From assembly GCF_010725725.1 (NCBI RefSeq), contig NZ_AP022599.1, positions 5,420,750 through 5,484,749 on the forward strand: a DNA stretch of 64,000 bases, given 5' to 3'. The notes beneath the pieces are model-generated. The model saw only the letters and a list, made by a program, of their open reading frames with translations. It had not been told where the DNA came from and ran no database searches. Both the position numbers and the translations under genes were made by a program. How positions within the stretch are numbered: position 1 is the first letter of the stretch; every line of letters starts with the position of its first letter. Shown in pieces: positions 36,704 to 46,492 of this stretch. This DNA is from Mycolicibacterium pulveris (GTDB lineage Bacteria; Actinomycetota; Actinomycetes; Mycobacteriales; Mycobacteriaceae).

Positions 36704-38110
36704 TCACGGCGTTACGCCGTCCACGACACCCGCCACCACAGCTGACTCGGGCTGCGGAGCGCGGCGGTGACGTTGGTTGACGGCCGCAACACGGTAGAGG
36801 AACGACGGGTCGAAGAGGCGGGATGGCGGCTCGACCAGCCCGACAACTGCAAAGAACCGGGCATGGATCACGGGATCGTTTTCGCAGGCAGTCAGCACCC
36901 ACTCGGAGAACCGGTTCGCAAGCCGCATCGCACGGGTCCGTCGTCCTTCGACCTCGGGAAAGGCCAGATCAGACCCTGCGGCCAGTCGCCAGGCCACCCC
37001 GATCGATTTCGCCGCCGCCCGAAAGTAGCGTCGCGGCAGCCCGACGGTGCCGCGGCGCAACGCGTCGCGCAACGCGAGAGCGTCCATCGCCGCCACCGAC
37101 ATGCCTTGGCCGTAAACCGGATTGAAGCTGCACATCGCATCACCGGTGACCACGAGCCCGTCGGGGAAGCGCCGCATCTTGTCGTAGCGCCGCCACTGGC
37201 TCGACGGCAGCCGGTGTTGCACCACCGGGGCTATGGGTTCACCTGCCTGCACGGCCGCCAGCAGGTGCGCGGGGGTGTAGTCCCGGGCGAAGGCCACCAT
37301 GCCGGCCAGATCGCGGGGTGGTTGGTGCCCAGCCATCCCGAAGACCGTGAAGATCCAGGCGTTGTTCTCATAGCCGAGCAGAAACGCTCCCGACGGCCTG
37401 CCAGGAGCCGCGCCGATGAGCATCATCATCTCCTTCACAGTCCCCGGCGGTATCCGCAGCATCTGGCTCACGTATGTGGTGTGCGTGACGATGTGGTCCT
37501 CAGCCGGTCGCCCGTACCCGAGGCTTTCCAACAAGGCCGGCGTGTGGGCAGCACGGCCCATGGCATCGACCACGAGATCGGCCGTCAGCTCCTTCTCGAC
37601 ACCATTGTCTCGCTGCACCACCCGAACGCCGGTGACCCGCTTATGATCTGGCGTTGCGGTCAGCTCGGCCACGTCGTAACCGTCGACGATCGTCACATTG
37701 TCGATAGCGCGCAGCCGTCGTCGGACATGGCACTCCAACAGCGGCCTGCTCGCCTGATACATCGCGTCCGCCTTGGGATCGATGACGGCTTTGCCGGATC
37801 GTGGCATCACGTGCCCGTTAAGGGAGACGTAAAGCCGGGAGTATTCGGCGTCGTCCCAAACCGGAGCACCGTCGGCGACCAATTCATCGAGAATCCCCGG
37901 GAACAGCTCATCCAACGTCTTCGCGCCCCGCGCCAGCAGGGCATGGACATGGCGGCCCTGCGGCACCCCTCGCCTGTTGGCCGGTTTGTCGGGCAGCACA
38001 TCACGCTCGACGACCATGACGCTCCGATAGCAGTCGGCCAACACCCTGGCCGCGAGCAGTCCGCTCATGCTCGCCCCCAGCACCACCGCGCGCTCTCCGA
38101 GTACAGCCAT
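36704..38110 (-). CDS. FAD-dependent oxidoreductase / monooxygenase
   Basis: A 468-residue flavoprotein. The N-terminal dinucleotide fold is VVLGASMSGLLAARVLAD (G-x-S-x-S-G-L variant of GxGxxG), followed by the acidic VVERDVL end. The second FAD block is GLVVTGDAMCSFNPVYGQGMSVAAMDALALRD, typical of aromatic hydroxylase-like oxidases. Substrate unknown. It is divergent from the first LuxR-type regulator, with a shared 240-bp promoter region containing the palindrome at 38225. Confidence 0.88.
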   Translation of the reverse strand: MAVLGERAVVLGASMSGLLAARVLADCYRSVMVVERDVLPDKPANRRGVPQGRHVHALLARGAKTLDELFPGILDELVADGAPVWDDAEYSRLYVSLNGHVMPRSGKAVIDPKADAMYQASRPLLECHVRRRLRAIDNVTIVDGYDVAELTATPDHKRVTGVRVVQRDNGVEKELTADLVVDAMGRAAHTPALLESLGYGRPAEDHIVTHTTYVSQMLRIPPGTVKEMMMLIGAAPGRPSGAFLLGYENNAWIFTVFGMAGHQPPRDLAGMVAFARDYTPAHLLAAVQAGEPIAPVVQHRLPSSQWRRYDKMRRFPDGLVVTGDAMCSFNPVYGQGMSVAAMDALALRDALRRGTVGLPRRYFRAAAKSIGVAWRLAAGSDLAFPEVEGRRTRAMRLANRFSEWVLTACENDPVIHARFFAVVGLVEPPSRLFDPSFLYRVAAVNQRHRRAPQPESAVVAGVVDGVTP

Positions 38111-38224
38111 CCCGACTCCTCACCTCATCGAAGCCGGAATCGCGGCGCACCCCTTGAAACGGACGGCTGTTCCCGCCGCGAGTCCGGCGGTTAGAAGTAT
38201 TTGGCTGCACCGATGGGGTGCCTA

Positions 38225-38240
38225 GAGTAATTGACTACTC
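38225..38240. promoter_or_regulatory. Shared operator candidate, copy 1
   Basis: GAGTAATTGACTACTC is an imperfect inverted repeat between the divergent FAD oxidoreductase and regulator genes. It matches 13 of 16 bases with the element at 43688-43703, which lies between the second regulator and the P450. Dyad symmetry of this size is what a dimeric LuxR-type HTH would bind. Confidence 0.55.
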
Positions 38241-38347
38241 GATATTCCCAGGGCCTCCGCAATCGGCGCTCGACCAGCGGGCGTTTTCTGTGACTCAGCG
38301 CCTCACCCAGACATAAAGTTGGCTCACGTTGCGGGAGGGGCGTGCCC

Positions 38348-41002
38348 GTGGACAGAGGGTGGGCTGAGGTGTCGGATTGGCCTTTCGTCGGCCGCGCTAC
38401 GGAGTTCGGTCGGGCGATCGACGCTGTGCGGCCAGGCTCTGGGTTTCGTGGCGTGGTGTTGGTGGGTGACGCCGGGGTCGGCAAGACAACGCTTGCGCGG
38501 GCAATCGCCGAGGCGCTGGAATCGGACGGGCTCGCACCGCGGTTTGCGCTCGGCACCGACACGGGGCGGGCGGTGCCGCTGGGCGCGTTCCACCGTACGT
38601 TGGAGGTTGAGAATCCCCACGAGCCTGCGGTGATGCTGGCCGCCGCCCATCGCGCCTTGGGGCATGAACACAACGTGGTGCTTGTGGTCGATGATGCGCA
38701 TTTGCTTGATCCGTTGTCGGCGTTACTCGTTCAGCAGCTCGCCACCAGGGGTGCCGCGCCGTTGATCGTGACGGCCAGATCGGGAGAGGACGTTCCTGAC
38801 GCGGTGACCGCGCTGTGGAAGGAGCGACTGCTGTTGCGCGTCGATCTGCATGCGTTCGGCCGCGCCCAGACTCAGGAGCTGCTTGGCACGGTGCTCGGCG
38901 ACGAGATCGACAGCAGCGTGGTTGACCACTTACAGGATCTCACCGGCGGAAGCCCGCTTGTACTGCGAGGTTTGATCGACACCGCGCGCGAGGACGGTAC
39001 GTTCGTGCGCCAGGGTGGACGGTGGCGGCTCCACGGCCGGCCGCGAGTAGACGCGGATCTGGGTGAGCTCATCCAGGCCCGACTGGCCGATCTATCGCCA
39101 GATGAGTTCGAGGTGCTCGAGCTCGTCTCGACGGCTGAGGTGTTGGACTGGAACGTTCTTCGTAGCCTGTGCGACGCCGCGGTGATCGCGCGGACCGAAC
39201 GCAGCGGTGCGATTCAGTTCGTCGATGACGGATTACACACCATGGTCCGGCCAGGTCATCCGATCTTCGGGGAGGTGATCCGCGAACGCTGCGGAGCAGA
39301 ACGGATCCGCCAGCTGAACACGATACTGGCTCAAGGCGTTTCGGATGCCTTGCGCACAGATGCGACGCACGCCAGTTCCCTCGGGGCCGACGTGCGCAGC
39401 CGGATCCAGTTGGCTCGGTTCATGATGCTCAGCAATACGACGCCGGATCTGGAGTTGATCACTGATGCAGCGGCCGGGGCAATGACGATGTCACATCTGG
39501 ATCTCGCTGAAGACCTCGCGCGCTTCGCCTTTGATCACGGCGGCGGCCTGCCATCGGCGATCGTGCTGGCCGACGCCATCAGTTGGCAGGGCCGAGGGCA
39601 GGAGGCCGAGGCGATTCTCGCCTCCTTTGATCCCGACGGCGCTGATGCATCGATCACGGTGCGTTGGGGATGCTTGCGGGGGGCGAACCTGTTCTTCGGC
39701 TGCGGAGACGCCGATTCAGCGAAAGCGGTGCTGGCCACTGTGCGCGAGCGGGTGGAATCGCCAGCGCTGCTGAGTTATGTCACCGCGATGGAGGTCACAC
39801 TCGCCTTCTTCGGCGGCGAGGTACCCACGGCGATCCGCCTCGGGCGAGCCGTGCTCGCCACGGAAATGGTCCCGATGGCCACGGTGTGGGCGGCCATGGC
39901 CACCGCCGCGGCGCTGTCGCTGTCGGGACAGTTCGCAGACGTTGGCCCGATTGCCCAGCAGGGCCTGCAAGCGGCCCGACACTGTGAATCCGGACCGCAG
40001 CGCTACAGCATCGGCCTGGCCGAGGTGCTCGCATTCACCGCGACGGGCGATCTGGATGCCGCCGAGCACACATGTGAACGCTATTCGGCGATGACGGGTG
40101 GTGTGCTGCAGGCCGAGGCGATCGTCAACGCCCTGGCCGGCCGGGTGAACCTCGCGCGAGGACGGATTCCGGCCGCATGCGACGCGCTGCAGACGTCGCT
40201 GTGGACAATGTCGGAGTCACTGCCCCCGGGCTGGGTGATGCTGGTCGCCGCATGGCTGACCCAGGCAGAAGCGGCCCGCGGCAACGCCGAAGAGGCGACG
40301 GCGGCGCTTGCGCGGGCCGAGGGCGCCAACGGCCCACAGGTCGATGTGTTCGTGCCGGAGTTGGAGCTGGCGCGGTCGTGGCAGCGTGCCTGTGTTGGAG
40401 AAACGACCACCGCGCGCGACCACGCGCTGCGTGCCGCCCAGACGGCGCGCATGAGAGGGATGCATGCGGTGGAAATGTCCGCCCTGCACACCGCGGTCCG
40501 TTTCGGCGACCGGTCACAGTCCACCCGGCTTCGTCAACTCGCCGCCCAACTGGACAATCCCTTGGCCGCCGCGATCGCGACGCACAGTAGCGGATTGGCT
40601 GAGCACGACGGTGACCGGCTAGACGCCGCTGCCGACCAATTCGAGCACCTCGGTGCCGCCGCGATGGCCGCGGACGCCCGGGCTCACGCCGCAAGCGAAC
40701 ACGCCCGGGCGGGCGCACGGGCCAACGAGCTCGAGTCCATCACGCGTGCTCACTGGCTGGCCCGCCGCAACGGCCTCCGAAGCCCGGCCGTGGCGGCGAT
40801 TGAAGACGCGCTACCGATCTCCGACCGCGAACAGGAAATTGCCGTGCTGGTGGGCGAGGGTCTGACCAATCGCGAGATCGCCGAACGGCTCGAACTGTCG
40901 GTGCGCACTGTCGATAGCCACCTGTATCGGATCTTTGCCAAGCTGGGCATCGGCGACCGCGACCAGCTCGCTCGATTGGTTCGCATCCGCCGTGCGACCT
41001 GA
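38348..41002 (+). CDS. LuxR-family regulator with N-terminal ATPase (LAL type), copy 1
   Basis: A regulator of about 884 residues. Its AAA-like ATPase has Walker A GDAGVGKTTLARA near residue 43 and Walker B VVLVVDDAHLLD near 116. A long helical, TPR-like sensor region follows. The C-terminal LuxR HTH is ISDREQEIAVLVGEGLTNREIAERLELSVRTVDSHLYRIF. I prefer the GTG at 38348, seven bases after GGGAGGGG; a GTG at 38342 adds two residues. It is convergent with a paralogue at 43626-41020, so the two were probably produced by duplication. Confidence 0.9.
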   Translation: MDRGWAEVSDWPFVGRATEFGRAIDAVRPGSGFRGVVLVGDAGVGKTTLARAIAEALESDGLAPRFALGTDTGRAVPLGAFHRTLEVENPHEPAVMLAAAHRALGHEHNVVLVVDDAHLLDPLSALLVQQLATRGAAPLIVTARSGEDVPDAVTALWKERLLLRVDLHAFGRAQTQELLGTVLGDEIDSSVVDHLQDLTGGSPLVLRGLIDTAREDGTFVRQGGRWRLHGRPRVDADLGELIQARLADLSPDEFEVLELVSTAEVLDWNVLRSLCDAAVIARTERSGAIQFVDDGLHTMVRPGHPIFGEVIRERCGAERIRQLNTILAQGVSDALRTDATHASSLGADVRSRIQLARFMMLSNTTPDLELITDAAAGAMTMSHLDLAEDLARFAFDHGGGLPSAIVLADAISWQGRGQEAEAILASFDPDGADASITVRWGCLRGANLFFGCGDADSAKAVLATVRERVESPALLSYVTAMEVTLAFFGGEVPTAIRLGRAVLATEMVPMATVWAAMATAAALSLSGQFADVGPIAQQGLQAARHCESGPQRYSIGLAEVLAFTATGDLDAAEHTCERYSAMTGGVLQAEAIVNALAGRVNLARGRIPAACDALQTSLWTMSESLPPGWVMLVAAWLTQAEAARGNAEEATAALARAEGANGPQVDVFVPELELARSWQRACVGETTTARDHALRAAQTARMRGMHAVEMSALHTAVRFGDRSQSTRLRQLAAQLDNPLAAAIATHSSGLAEHDGDRLDAAADQFEHLGAAAMAADARAHAASEHARAGARANELESITRAHWLARRNGLRSPAVAAIEDALPISDREQEIAVLVGEGLTNREIAERLELSVRTVDSHLYRIFAKLGIGDRDQLARLVRIRRAT

Positions 41003-41019
41003 CCACGCACTGTCCTCGG

Positions 41020-43626
41020 TCACAACCGTTCTGGGGCAGCGCGCTGCAGCCATGCGATCAGCTCATCCCGGGTGTTCGTGCCGGTGCGTTGGCAAGCGCG
41101 AAACAGGTGTCCCTCCACCGTCCGCACCGACGTGACGAGTCGCGCCGCAATCTCCCGGTTCGAAAGCCCGCTGGCGGCAAGCGCTATCACCTCACGCTGG
41201 CGACGGGTCAATACGGCCGAGCACGTCATCGCGCGGAAGGTCATTGTGTCCGCGCCAGTCTCGGCGGCCAAGCGTCGAGCCCTTGACGCAGCGGCGTTCG
41301 ACGCTGAGTGCAGTCCGCGCCGGTCCAACACCACGGCCGCCTGCGCCGCGGCATCGACCGCCGCGACGCGGTCGCCGAACTCTTCGTAGAGGTTCGACGC
41401 GGCAACTAAGCCCGGACCGTCGGCTTTCCGCAGTGCTTTGGCATGGGCGTATGCGGCACCGACGCGCGGGCCTTGCACCGTGGACGCGAGTTCGCGCAGA
41501 CGATCAGCGGTATTGGTGCTGCCGAACTGCGTCGCGGCCTGAAGGCAGAAGACTTCGTGCGCGGTCCGCCCGTGCTTTCGCGCGGCGCGGGCCGCGGCTA
41601 TTGCGAAGGTTGTTGCCAGGCTGACGGATCCATTCACCGAGTGAAGCCACGCCTGCGCCAGACGCGACTCGGACTGCCAAAGCACGACCTCGCCGTCGAA
41701 TGTTCTCAGCGTTTTGTCGTAAGTCTGCTGAGCGGTCAGTCGATCTCCCGACATGGCGAGCGCGGTGGTGAGCCACAAGCCCGACAGCTCGCATACTGAG
41801 ACAGACAGATCCGGAAACTTGACGACTCGGGCCAGTGACTCCCGAAACCACCGCTGCGCCGAAACAAGGTGCCCGCACGACAGTTCGGCCAGCCCCATGA
41901 GCATGGCCGTGAACGCGTGCGAGACATCGATATCTTGGGATTGCCCGCGCAGCCGCGCGGCGACGGCGCGCAGCGATTCGAGTGCGCCGACCAGGCGGAG
42001 TCCGGCCATCTCCATCAAGCCGAGGGAAAATCGCAGTTGTGAAGCCTCGGGGGCCGAGAGCGCGAGTTCGTAGCCGCGTGCGGCGGCCTCGCGCAGCTGA
42101 TCGATCCGCCCCAGGTCGCCGTATCCGATTACCGCGGCCCAACATCCGAACATCGCCGCCAGCGGCTGCAGAGCGTTGCTCGACGACGCCGTTGCGGCGA
42201 GGTCGACTGCCTCCGACGGCCGGCCCAGCTGTGCCCAGATCGAGGCGCGCAGCGCGTCGCACGACGGTGCCAGGCCACACGCCGCCGCGGCGTCTGACAC
42301 CTCGTCGAGCACCGCTTCAGCCGCGTGCGGATTCCCGACGTTCCATGTGAGGATCGCCGCTCTCATCAGCGCGATCTGCGCGAGCTCGCCGTCATCGGCG
42401 GTGGCCATGAGCGCAGCCAGCATGTCGTCGCATCCGCTTCCGCCGCCGGCCATGCCCAGTGCCAGCGCGTGGGTGAGTTGTGCGGCGCGGCCGCCGCCGG
42501 CCTGCACCGCGCCTCCAGAGAGCTCAATCGCCAAGTCCAGGTCGAGGAGCTGAAGCGCGGCCTCTGCGGCAGTCCGCAACAGCTCCGGATCTCGGCTGCC
42601 GTCAGCGTCCATCACCAAGACGCCGCGGCGGACCAGTTGCACCGGTGATTGTGAGGGCAGCGCTCCGATCGCGTCGGCCACCCGGCCCCGCAGGTGTCTC
42701 AGACGCGCTGTACCGGCCTGATCACGCCGCACCTCCCCGAACAATGGGTGCGTGAGATGAACCAGCCCGGCCGCGGGATCGACCGTCACAAACCCGTGGG
42801 TTACCGCCGCCTCCAAACCCGATGTCCCCAGAAGGCTGTGCAGCACCGGCACTTCCACGGGATCACAGACGGCGAGAACATCGAGCACGTCGATCACCGA
42901 ATCCTCGAGGCGCCCGATTGACGAGCCGATCAGATCAACCAGCAACGGGGACAGACGTGGCGCGCCGTCCCATACCCACACGCCATAACGTTGGGTCAGC
43001 CGACCGGCAGCGATCTCGTCGGCGATCAACTGCCGCAGGTACAGAGCGTTACCTCGCGTGTACGACCAGAAGCGTTGTGCGCTGGACGATTCGAGCGGCC
43101 CGTCGAGCACTTGCTCCAGCAGTGAGGTCACCTCAGCGGCGGTCAGCGCCGGTATCTCGATGCGCGGCGGCCGTGCGCTGCCCCACAGCGACGCGATCGT
43201 ATCGGGGACGGCGTGGCCGTCACGAACCGTCATGAGCACCGGTGCGATCCGGTCCTTCACCAGCTGGCTGATCACGGCGGCGGACTGCTCGTCGAGTAAG
43301 TGGACGTCGTCGACACAGACGAGAACCGCCATCGGCACCTCGTCTCCGGTGAGCGCCTCGATGATCTCCTGCACCCGGCGCAGTGGATCAGGCCCGCAGT
43401 CCGCCGCGAACTCGGCGAGCGCCCCCAACGGCACTGACCGCCCCGTCTGGGTGGCCGCGATCCATCGGGCGATCCGATACCGGGACCGCCCCACGAACTC
43501 ATGTGCCAGGCGGCTCTTGCCGACGCCGGCCGATCCGGTCAGCACCACGGCGCCCGATTCCGCGATCGCGGCATCCATCGCGGCGAGTTCGTCTACGCGC
43601 CCGACGAGCGGCCATCTGGTTGGCAC
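41020..43626 (-). CDS. LuxR-family regulator with N-terminal ATPase (LAL type), copy 2
   Basis: A regulator of about 868 residues from GTG 43626; the frame runs further to 43827 but would overlap the P450 gene and the shared operator. Walker A is TGSAGVGKSRLAHE, Walker B VLVCVDDVHLLDE. The sensor region is helical and repetitive. The C-terminal HTH is LTRRQREVIALAASGLSNREIAARLVTSVRTVEGHLFRA. It resembles the plus-strand regulator at 38348 in layout and in motifs such as GRSVPLGALAEF versus GRAVPLGAFHRT. It likely controls the adjacent P450. Confidence 0.9.
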   Translation of the reverse strand: MPTRWPLVGRVDELAAMDAAIAESGAVVLTGSAGVGKSRLAHEFVGRSRYRIARWIAATQTGRSVPLGALAEFAADCGPDPLRRVQEIIEALTGDEVPMAVLVCVDDVHLLDEQSAAVISQLVKDRIAPVLMTVRDGHAVPDTIASLWGSARPPRIEIPALTAAEVTSLLEQVLDGPLESSSAQRFWSYTRGNALYLRQLIADEIAAGRLTQRYGVWVWDGAPRLSPLLVDLIGSSIGRLEDSVIDVLDVLAVCDPVEVPVLHSLLGTSGLEAAVTHGFVTVDPAAGLVHLTHPLFGEVRRDQAGTARLRHLRGRVADAIGALPSQSPVQLVRRGVLVMDADGSRDPELLRTAAEAALQLLDLDLAIELSGGAVQAGGGRAAQLTHALALGMAGGGSGCDDMLAALMATADDGELAQIALMRAAILTWNVGNPHAAEAVLDEVSDAAAACGLAPSCDALRASIWAQLGRPSEAVDLAATASSSNALQPLAAMFGCWAAVIGYGDLGRIDQLREAAARGYELALSAPEASQLRFSLGLMEMAGLRLVGALESLRAVAARLRGQSQDIDVSHAFTAMLMGLAELSCGHLVSAQRWFRESLARVVKFPDLSVSVCELSGLWLTTALAMSGDRLTAQQTYDKTLRTFDGEVVLWQSESRLAQAWLHSVNGSVSLATTFAIAAARAARKHGRTAHEVFCLQAATQFGSTNTADRLRELASTVQGPRVGAAYAHAKALRKADGPGLVAASNLYEEFGDRVAAVDAAAQAAVVLDRRGLHSASNAAASRARRLAAETGADTMTFRAMTCSAVLTRRQREVIALAASGLSNREIAARLVTSVRTVEGHLFRACQRTGTNTRDELIAWLQRAAPERL

Positions 43627-43687
43627 AGCAGGATCATATTGCGCAAATCCGCAGCTCAACTGGTATTTGACCAGGGCGACAAAGTTC

Positions 43688-43703
43688 GAGTAGTCGACTA
43701 CCC
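43688..43703. promoter_or_regulatory. Shared operator candidate, copy 2
   Basis: GAGTAGTCGACTACCC contains the perfect 12-bp palindrome GTAGTCGACTAC. It lies 62 bp upstream of the regulator start and 72 bp upstream of the P450 start, and resembles the element at 38225-38240. Confidence 0.58.
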
Positions 43704-43774
43704 TATGCCCGCGGCGTTCCGCGGCAGCACCCTCGAACAAACCACTACTCCGGATCGCATCGAGGGAGCCGACC

Positions 43775-45154
43775 ATGGTCGAGACAGTCGAACGAACCGA
43801 TCTGCACACCCTGCCGCTGGCGCCCAAGAATCCCCTGCCCTACCGGCAGCAGTTGAAGGCCGTCAGAAGCTTTCACAGCGGGTTGGAGACGTTGCGCGAT
43901 GCGGGCGGCCCGGTGACCCGACTCACGTTGGCACCCAAGTGGCTTGCGCCCACGGTGGTCATCGCCACCTCACCGCAGGGCGCCCGCGACATCCTCGGCC
44001 GGGGTGGCGGACACATCGAAAAGACGCGTGTGCATGCGGAGATGCGCCACCTGCTCGGCCCGAACCTCTTCGACCTCACCCATGAACCGTGGCTGCCGCG
44101 CCGACGTGCCCTGCAGCCGATGTTCACCAAACAGCACGTCCGCGAGTTCGCCGGACACATGGCCGAAGCCGCGCAGACAGTCGCTGACACCTGGACGGAC
44201 GGCGCCGAAGTCGATCTCGATACGGAATGCCGCAAGCTGACACTGCGCGCATTGGGCCGCTCAGTGCTCGGGATCGATTTGGACGCACACGCGGAGGTCA
44301 TCGCCGAACCGCTGCATGTGACGACCGAATACATCACGGATCGGGCGATGCGCCCGATCAACGCCCCGCGCTGGCTGCCGACCCCCGCGCGCCGGCGGGC
44401 GCGCACCGCCAGCGCGACACTGCACCGGTTGGCCGACGACATCCTTCAGGAGTGTCGCGCCGATCCCACACGGGAGGCACCGCTGGTGCATGCGCTGATC
44501 GCGGCCAGCGATCCCGCCACCGGACAGACCCTGTCCGACAACGAGATCCGCGACGAGCTCATCGCTTTCATGTTGGCCGGCCATGACACCACCGCCACCA
44601 CGCTCGCCTACGCCATGTGGGCGTTGGGTCATCACATCGACATGCAGGACAAGGTCCGCGCCGAGGCTCTCGCGGTCGGCGACCACGAGCTGACCCCCGA
44701 CGACGTGCCCGCCCTCAGATACACCGTTCAGGTGCTTCACGAGGCTTTGCGGCTGTGCCCGCCGGGAGCGGCGACGGCCAGGATGGCGATGCAGGACGTC
44801 GAAGTCGACGGCTACCGCGTCGAGGCCGGCACCATGCTGGTGGTGGGCATCTATGCCCTGCACCGGGATCCGGCGCTGTGGGACCACCCGCTGGATTTCG
44901 ACCCCGACCGCTTCAGCCCGCGAAACTCCGAGGGCCGCGACCGCTGGCAGTATCTGCCTTTCGGCGCGGGGCCGCGCTCCTGCATCGGCGATCACTTCGC
45001 CATGCTCGAAGCCACCCTCGCGCTCGCCACCGTCGTCCGCTGCACCGAAATCCGGTCCAAGAACCCCGATTTCCCCATAATCACGCCATTCACCACCGTT
45101 GCCGCAGAACCGATCCGCGCCACCGTCACCGCACGAGGCGGCCGTCGCCGCTGA
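43775..45154 (+). CDS. Cytochrome P450
   Basis: A 459-residue heme monooxygenase. The I-helix oxygen-binding motif is LAGHDTTATT, the ExxR motif is in LHEALRLCPPG, and the heme loop is LPFGAGPRSCIGDHFA with the axial Cys. The length and the PFGxGPRxCIG form place it with the class of fatty-acid or terpene-type P450s (CYP4/CYP102-like fold), but the substrate is unknown. No ferredoxin or reductase gene is adjacent, so electrons must come from elsewhere. Divergent from the second LuxR-type regulator. Confidence 0.93.
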   Translation: MVETVERTDLHTLPLAPKNPLPYRQQLKAVRSFHSGLETLRDAGGPVTRLTLAPKWLAPTVVIATSPQGARDILGRGGGHIEKTRVHAEMRHLLGPNLFDLTHEPWLPRRRALQPMFTKQHVREFAGHMAEAAQTVADTWTDGAEVDLDTECRKLTLRALGRSVLGIDLDAHAEVIAEPLHVTTEYITDRAMRPINAPRWLPTPARRRARTASATLHRLADDILQECRADPTREAPLVHALIAASDPATGQTLSDNEIRDELIAFMLAGHDTTATTLAYAMWALGHHIDMQDKVRAEALAVGDHELTPDDVPALRYTVQVLHEALRLCPPGAATARMAMQDVEVDGYRVEAGTMLVVGIYALHRDPALWDHPLDFDPDRFSPRNSEGRDRWQYLPFGAGPRSCIGDHFAMLEATLALATVVRCTEIRSKNPDFPIITPFTTVAAEPIRATVTARGGRRR

Positions 45155-45223
45155 TCGATCTGCCCAACATCACCGGCGGCGTACCCGTCAACTTCGGAAG
45201 GGAAGTTTGCTTAGCTGATAGGT

Positions 45224-45964
45224 GTGAGTACGGTGATCTACCGCCTTGTCGCCGCCGTCGTCGCCGCGGCGGCGCTGGCATTGCCGACGGCAACACCGCA
45301 GGCCGCGCACGCGCAGCCCGTCGACGCCACCGCCGTCGTCCTGCGCGTCGTCGACGGCGACACCATCGACATCCGCGACGAGGTTCGCGGCCGGCTGCGG
45401 GTGCGCATCCTCGGCATCGACACCCCGGAAACCAAGAAGCCCAACTCCCCCGTCGAGTGCTGGGGACCCGAGGCCACCGAGTTCGCCACGTCCACCATGC
45501 TCGGCCAGCGCGTCGCGCTGGTGACCGATCCGACCCAGGACCGCACCGACCGCTACGGCCGCACCCTGGCCTACCTCGTGCGTGAAGACGGCTTCGACTA
45601 CGCCGTGGAGGCCGCCCGCGCCGGCGCCGCGCGCAGTTACGTCTACGGCGGTCGGCCCGTCAGTCGCTACGACGCGATCGTCGCCGCCGAACGCGAGGCC
45701 CGCGAAGCCCGCCGCGGATTGTGGGGACCGCCCTGCAACGGCCTCACCACGGCGGCCGACACCGTGCCCGCAGCGACCCAGCCCCGCCCCTTCTTCGACC
45801 CGGCCCCACCCCCGAGCGCCGCGCCCGCGCCGCCGTCGACCTCGATCTACTACCCCAACTGCGCCGCGGCGCGCGCGGCAGGCGCAGCCCCCCTGCGCGT
45901 GGGCGAGCCGGGCTATCGTTCCGGCCTTGACGGCGACGGCGACGGCATCGCGTGCGAACGCTGA
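45224..45964 (+). CDS. Secreted thermonuclease-like protein with Excalibur domain
   Basis: A 246-residue exported nuclease. A signal peptide covers residues 1-30 (ending AAHA). The SNase domain has VVDGDTIDI, VRILGIDTPE and DRYGRTLAYL, with the catalytic Arg and Glu region present. A Pro/Ala linker follows, and a C-terminal Excalibur calcium-binding domain (YYPNCAAARAAG and LDGDGDGIACE). It would cut extracellular DNA or RNA. The Excalibur DxDxDGxxCE motif is complete. Confidence 0.92.
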   Translation: MSTVIYRLVAAVVAAAALALPTATPQAAHAQPVDATAVVLRVVDGDTIDIRDEVRGRLRVRILGIDTPETKKPNSPVECWGPEATEFATSTMLGQRVALVTDPTQDRTDRYGRTLAYLVREDGFDYAVEAARAGAARSYVYGGRPVSRYDAIVAAEREAREARRGLWGPPCNGLTTAADTVPAATQPRPFFDPAPPPSAAPAPPSTSIYYPNCAAARAAGAAPLRVGEPGYRSGLDGDGDGIACER

Positions 45965-46011
45965 CGGTCCACCCGCCACGTCAACGACCAAGAAGCGGGT
46001 AGGTTTTGCTC

Positions 46012-46395
46012 ATGCGGCTCACCGCGGCGTTCTTCGCCAACCACGTCGAGGTCGTCGACGGCATGCTCAACCTCACCGGCGGATTCTGGGCCAGCACCAC
46101 CGTCGCGGCCACGGCGACCGCGTTCCAAACCGACGTCGTGGTGCTCTGCGACGTCGACGATTCCGACGTGGGCCAGACGTACTCGTTGGTGATCGACGCC
46201 GAGGGACCCAACGCGCAGCGCCTGCCCAGTTACACCTCCAACTTGACCGTCGACGCGCCGATGAAGTTCATGTGCATGCCCGCGCTGGTGCTGCCCGTCA
46301 ACCCCGGCGGCGGACACCACGTCTACCGGTTCCGCATCGCCGGCCAACACGAGCGCATCGACGTGCCGTTGACGGTAAGACTGGCCCGGCCGTGA
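46012..46395 (+). CDS. Conserved hypothetical protein (DUF6941-like)
   Basis: A 127-residue protein with start ATG at 46012 (MRLTAAFFANHVEVVDGMLNLTGGFW). The alternation of hydrophobic strands suggests a beta-rich fold. I recall similar short actinobacterial proteins grouped as DUF6941. No signal peptide or catalytic motif. Function unknown. Confidence 0.65.
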   Translation: MRLTAAFFANHVEVVDGMLNLTGGFWASTTVAATATAFQTDVVVLCDVDDSDVGQTYSLVIDAEGPNAQRLPSYTSNLTVDAPMKFMCMPALVLPVNPGGGHHVYRFRIAGQHERIDVPLTVRLARP

Positions 46396-46492
46396 CCCGC
46401 CGGCGAGTGCGCCCCCGGGAAAGCACACGTCGAGGCGCCCGTACCCACTACGCTTCTGCCAAGACAGGGGCCATGACGACCTAAGGGTGGAC

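Noticed and set aside
36767..38194. A 475-codon plus-strand open frame
   Set aside because: Antisense to the FAD oxidoreductase, whose dinucleotide-binding motifs are clear.
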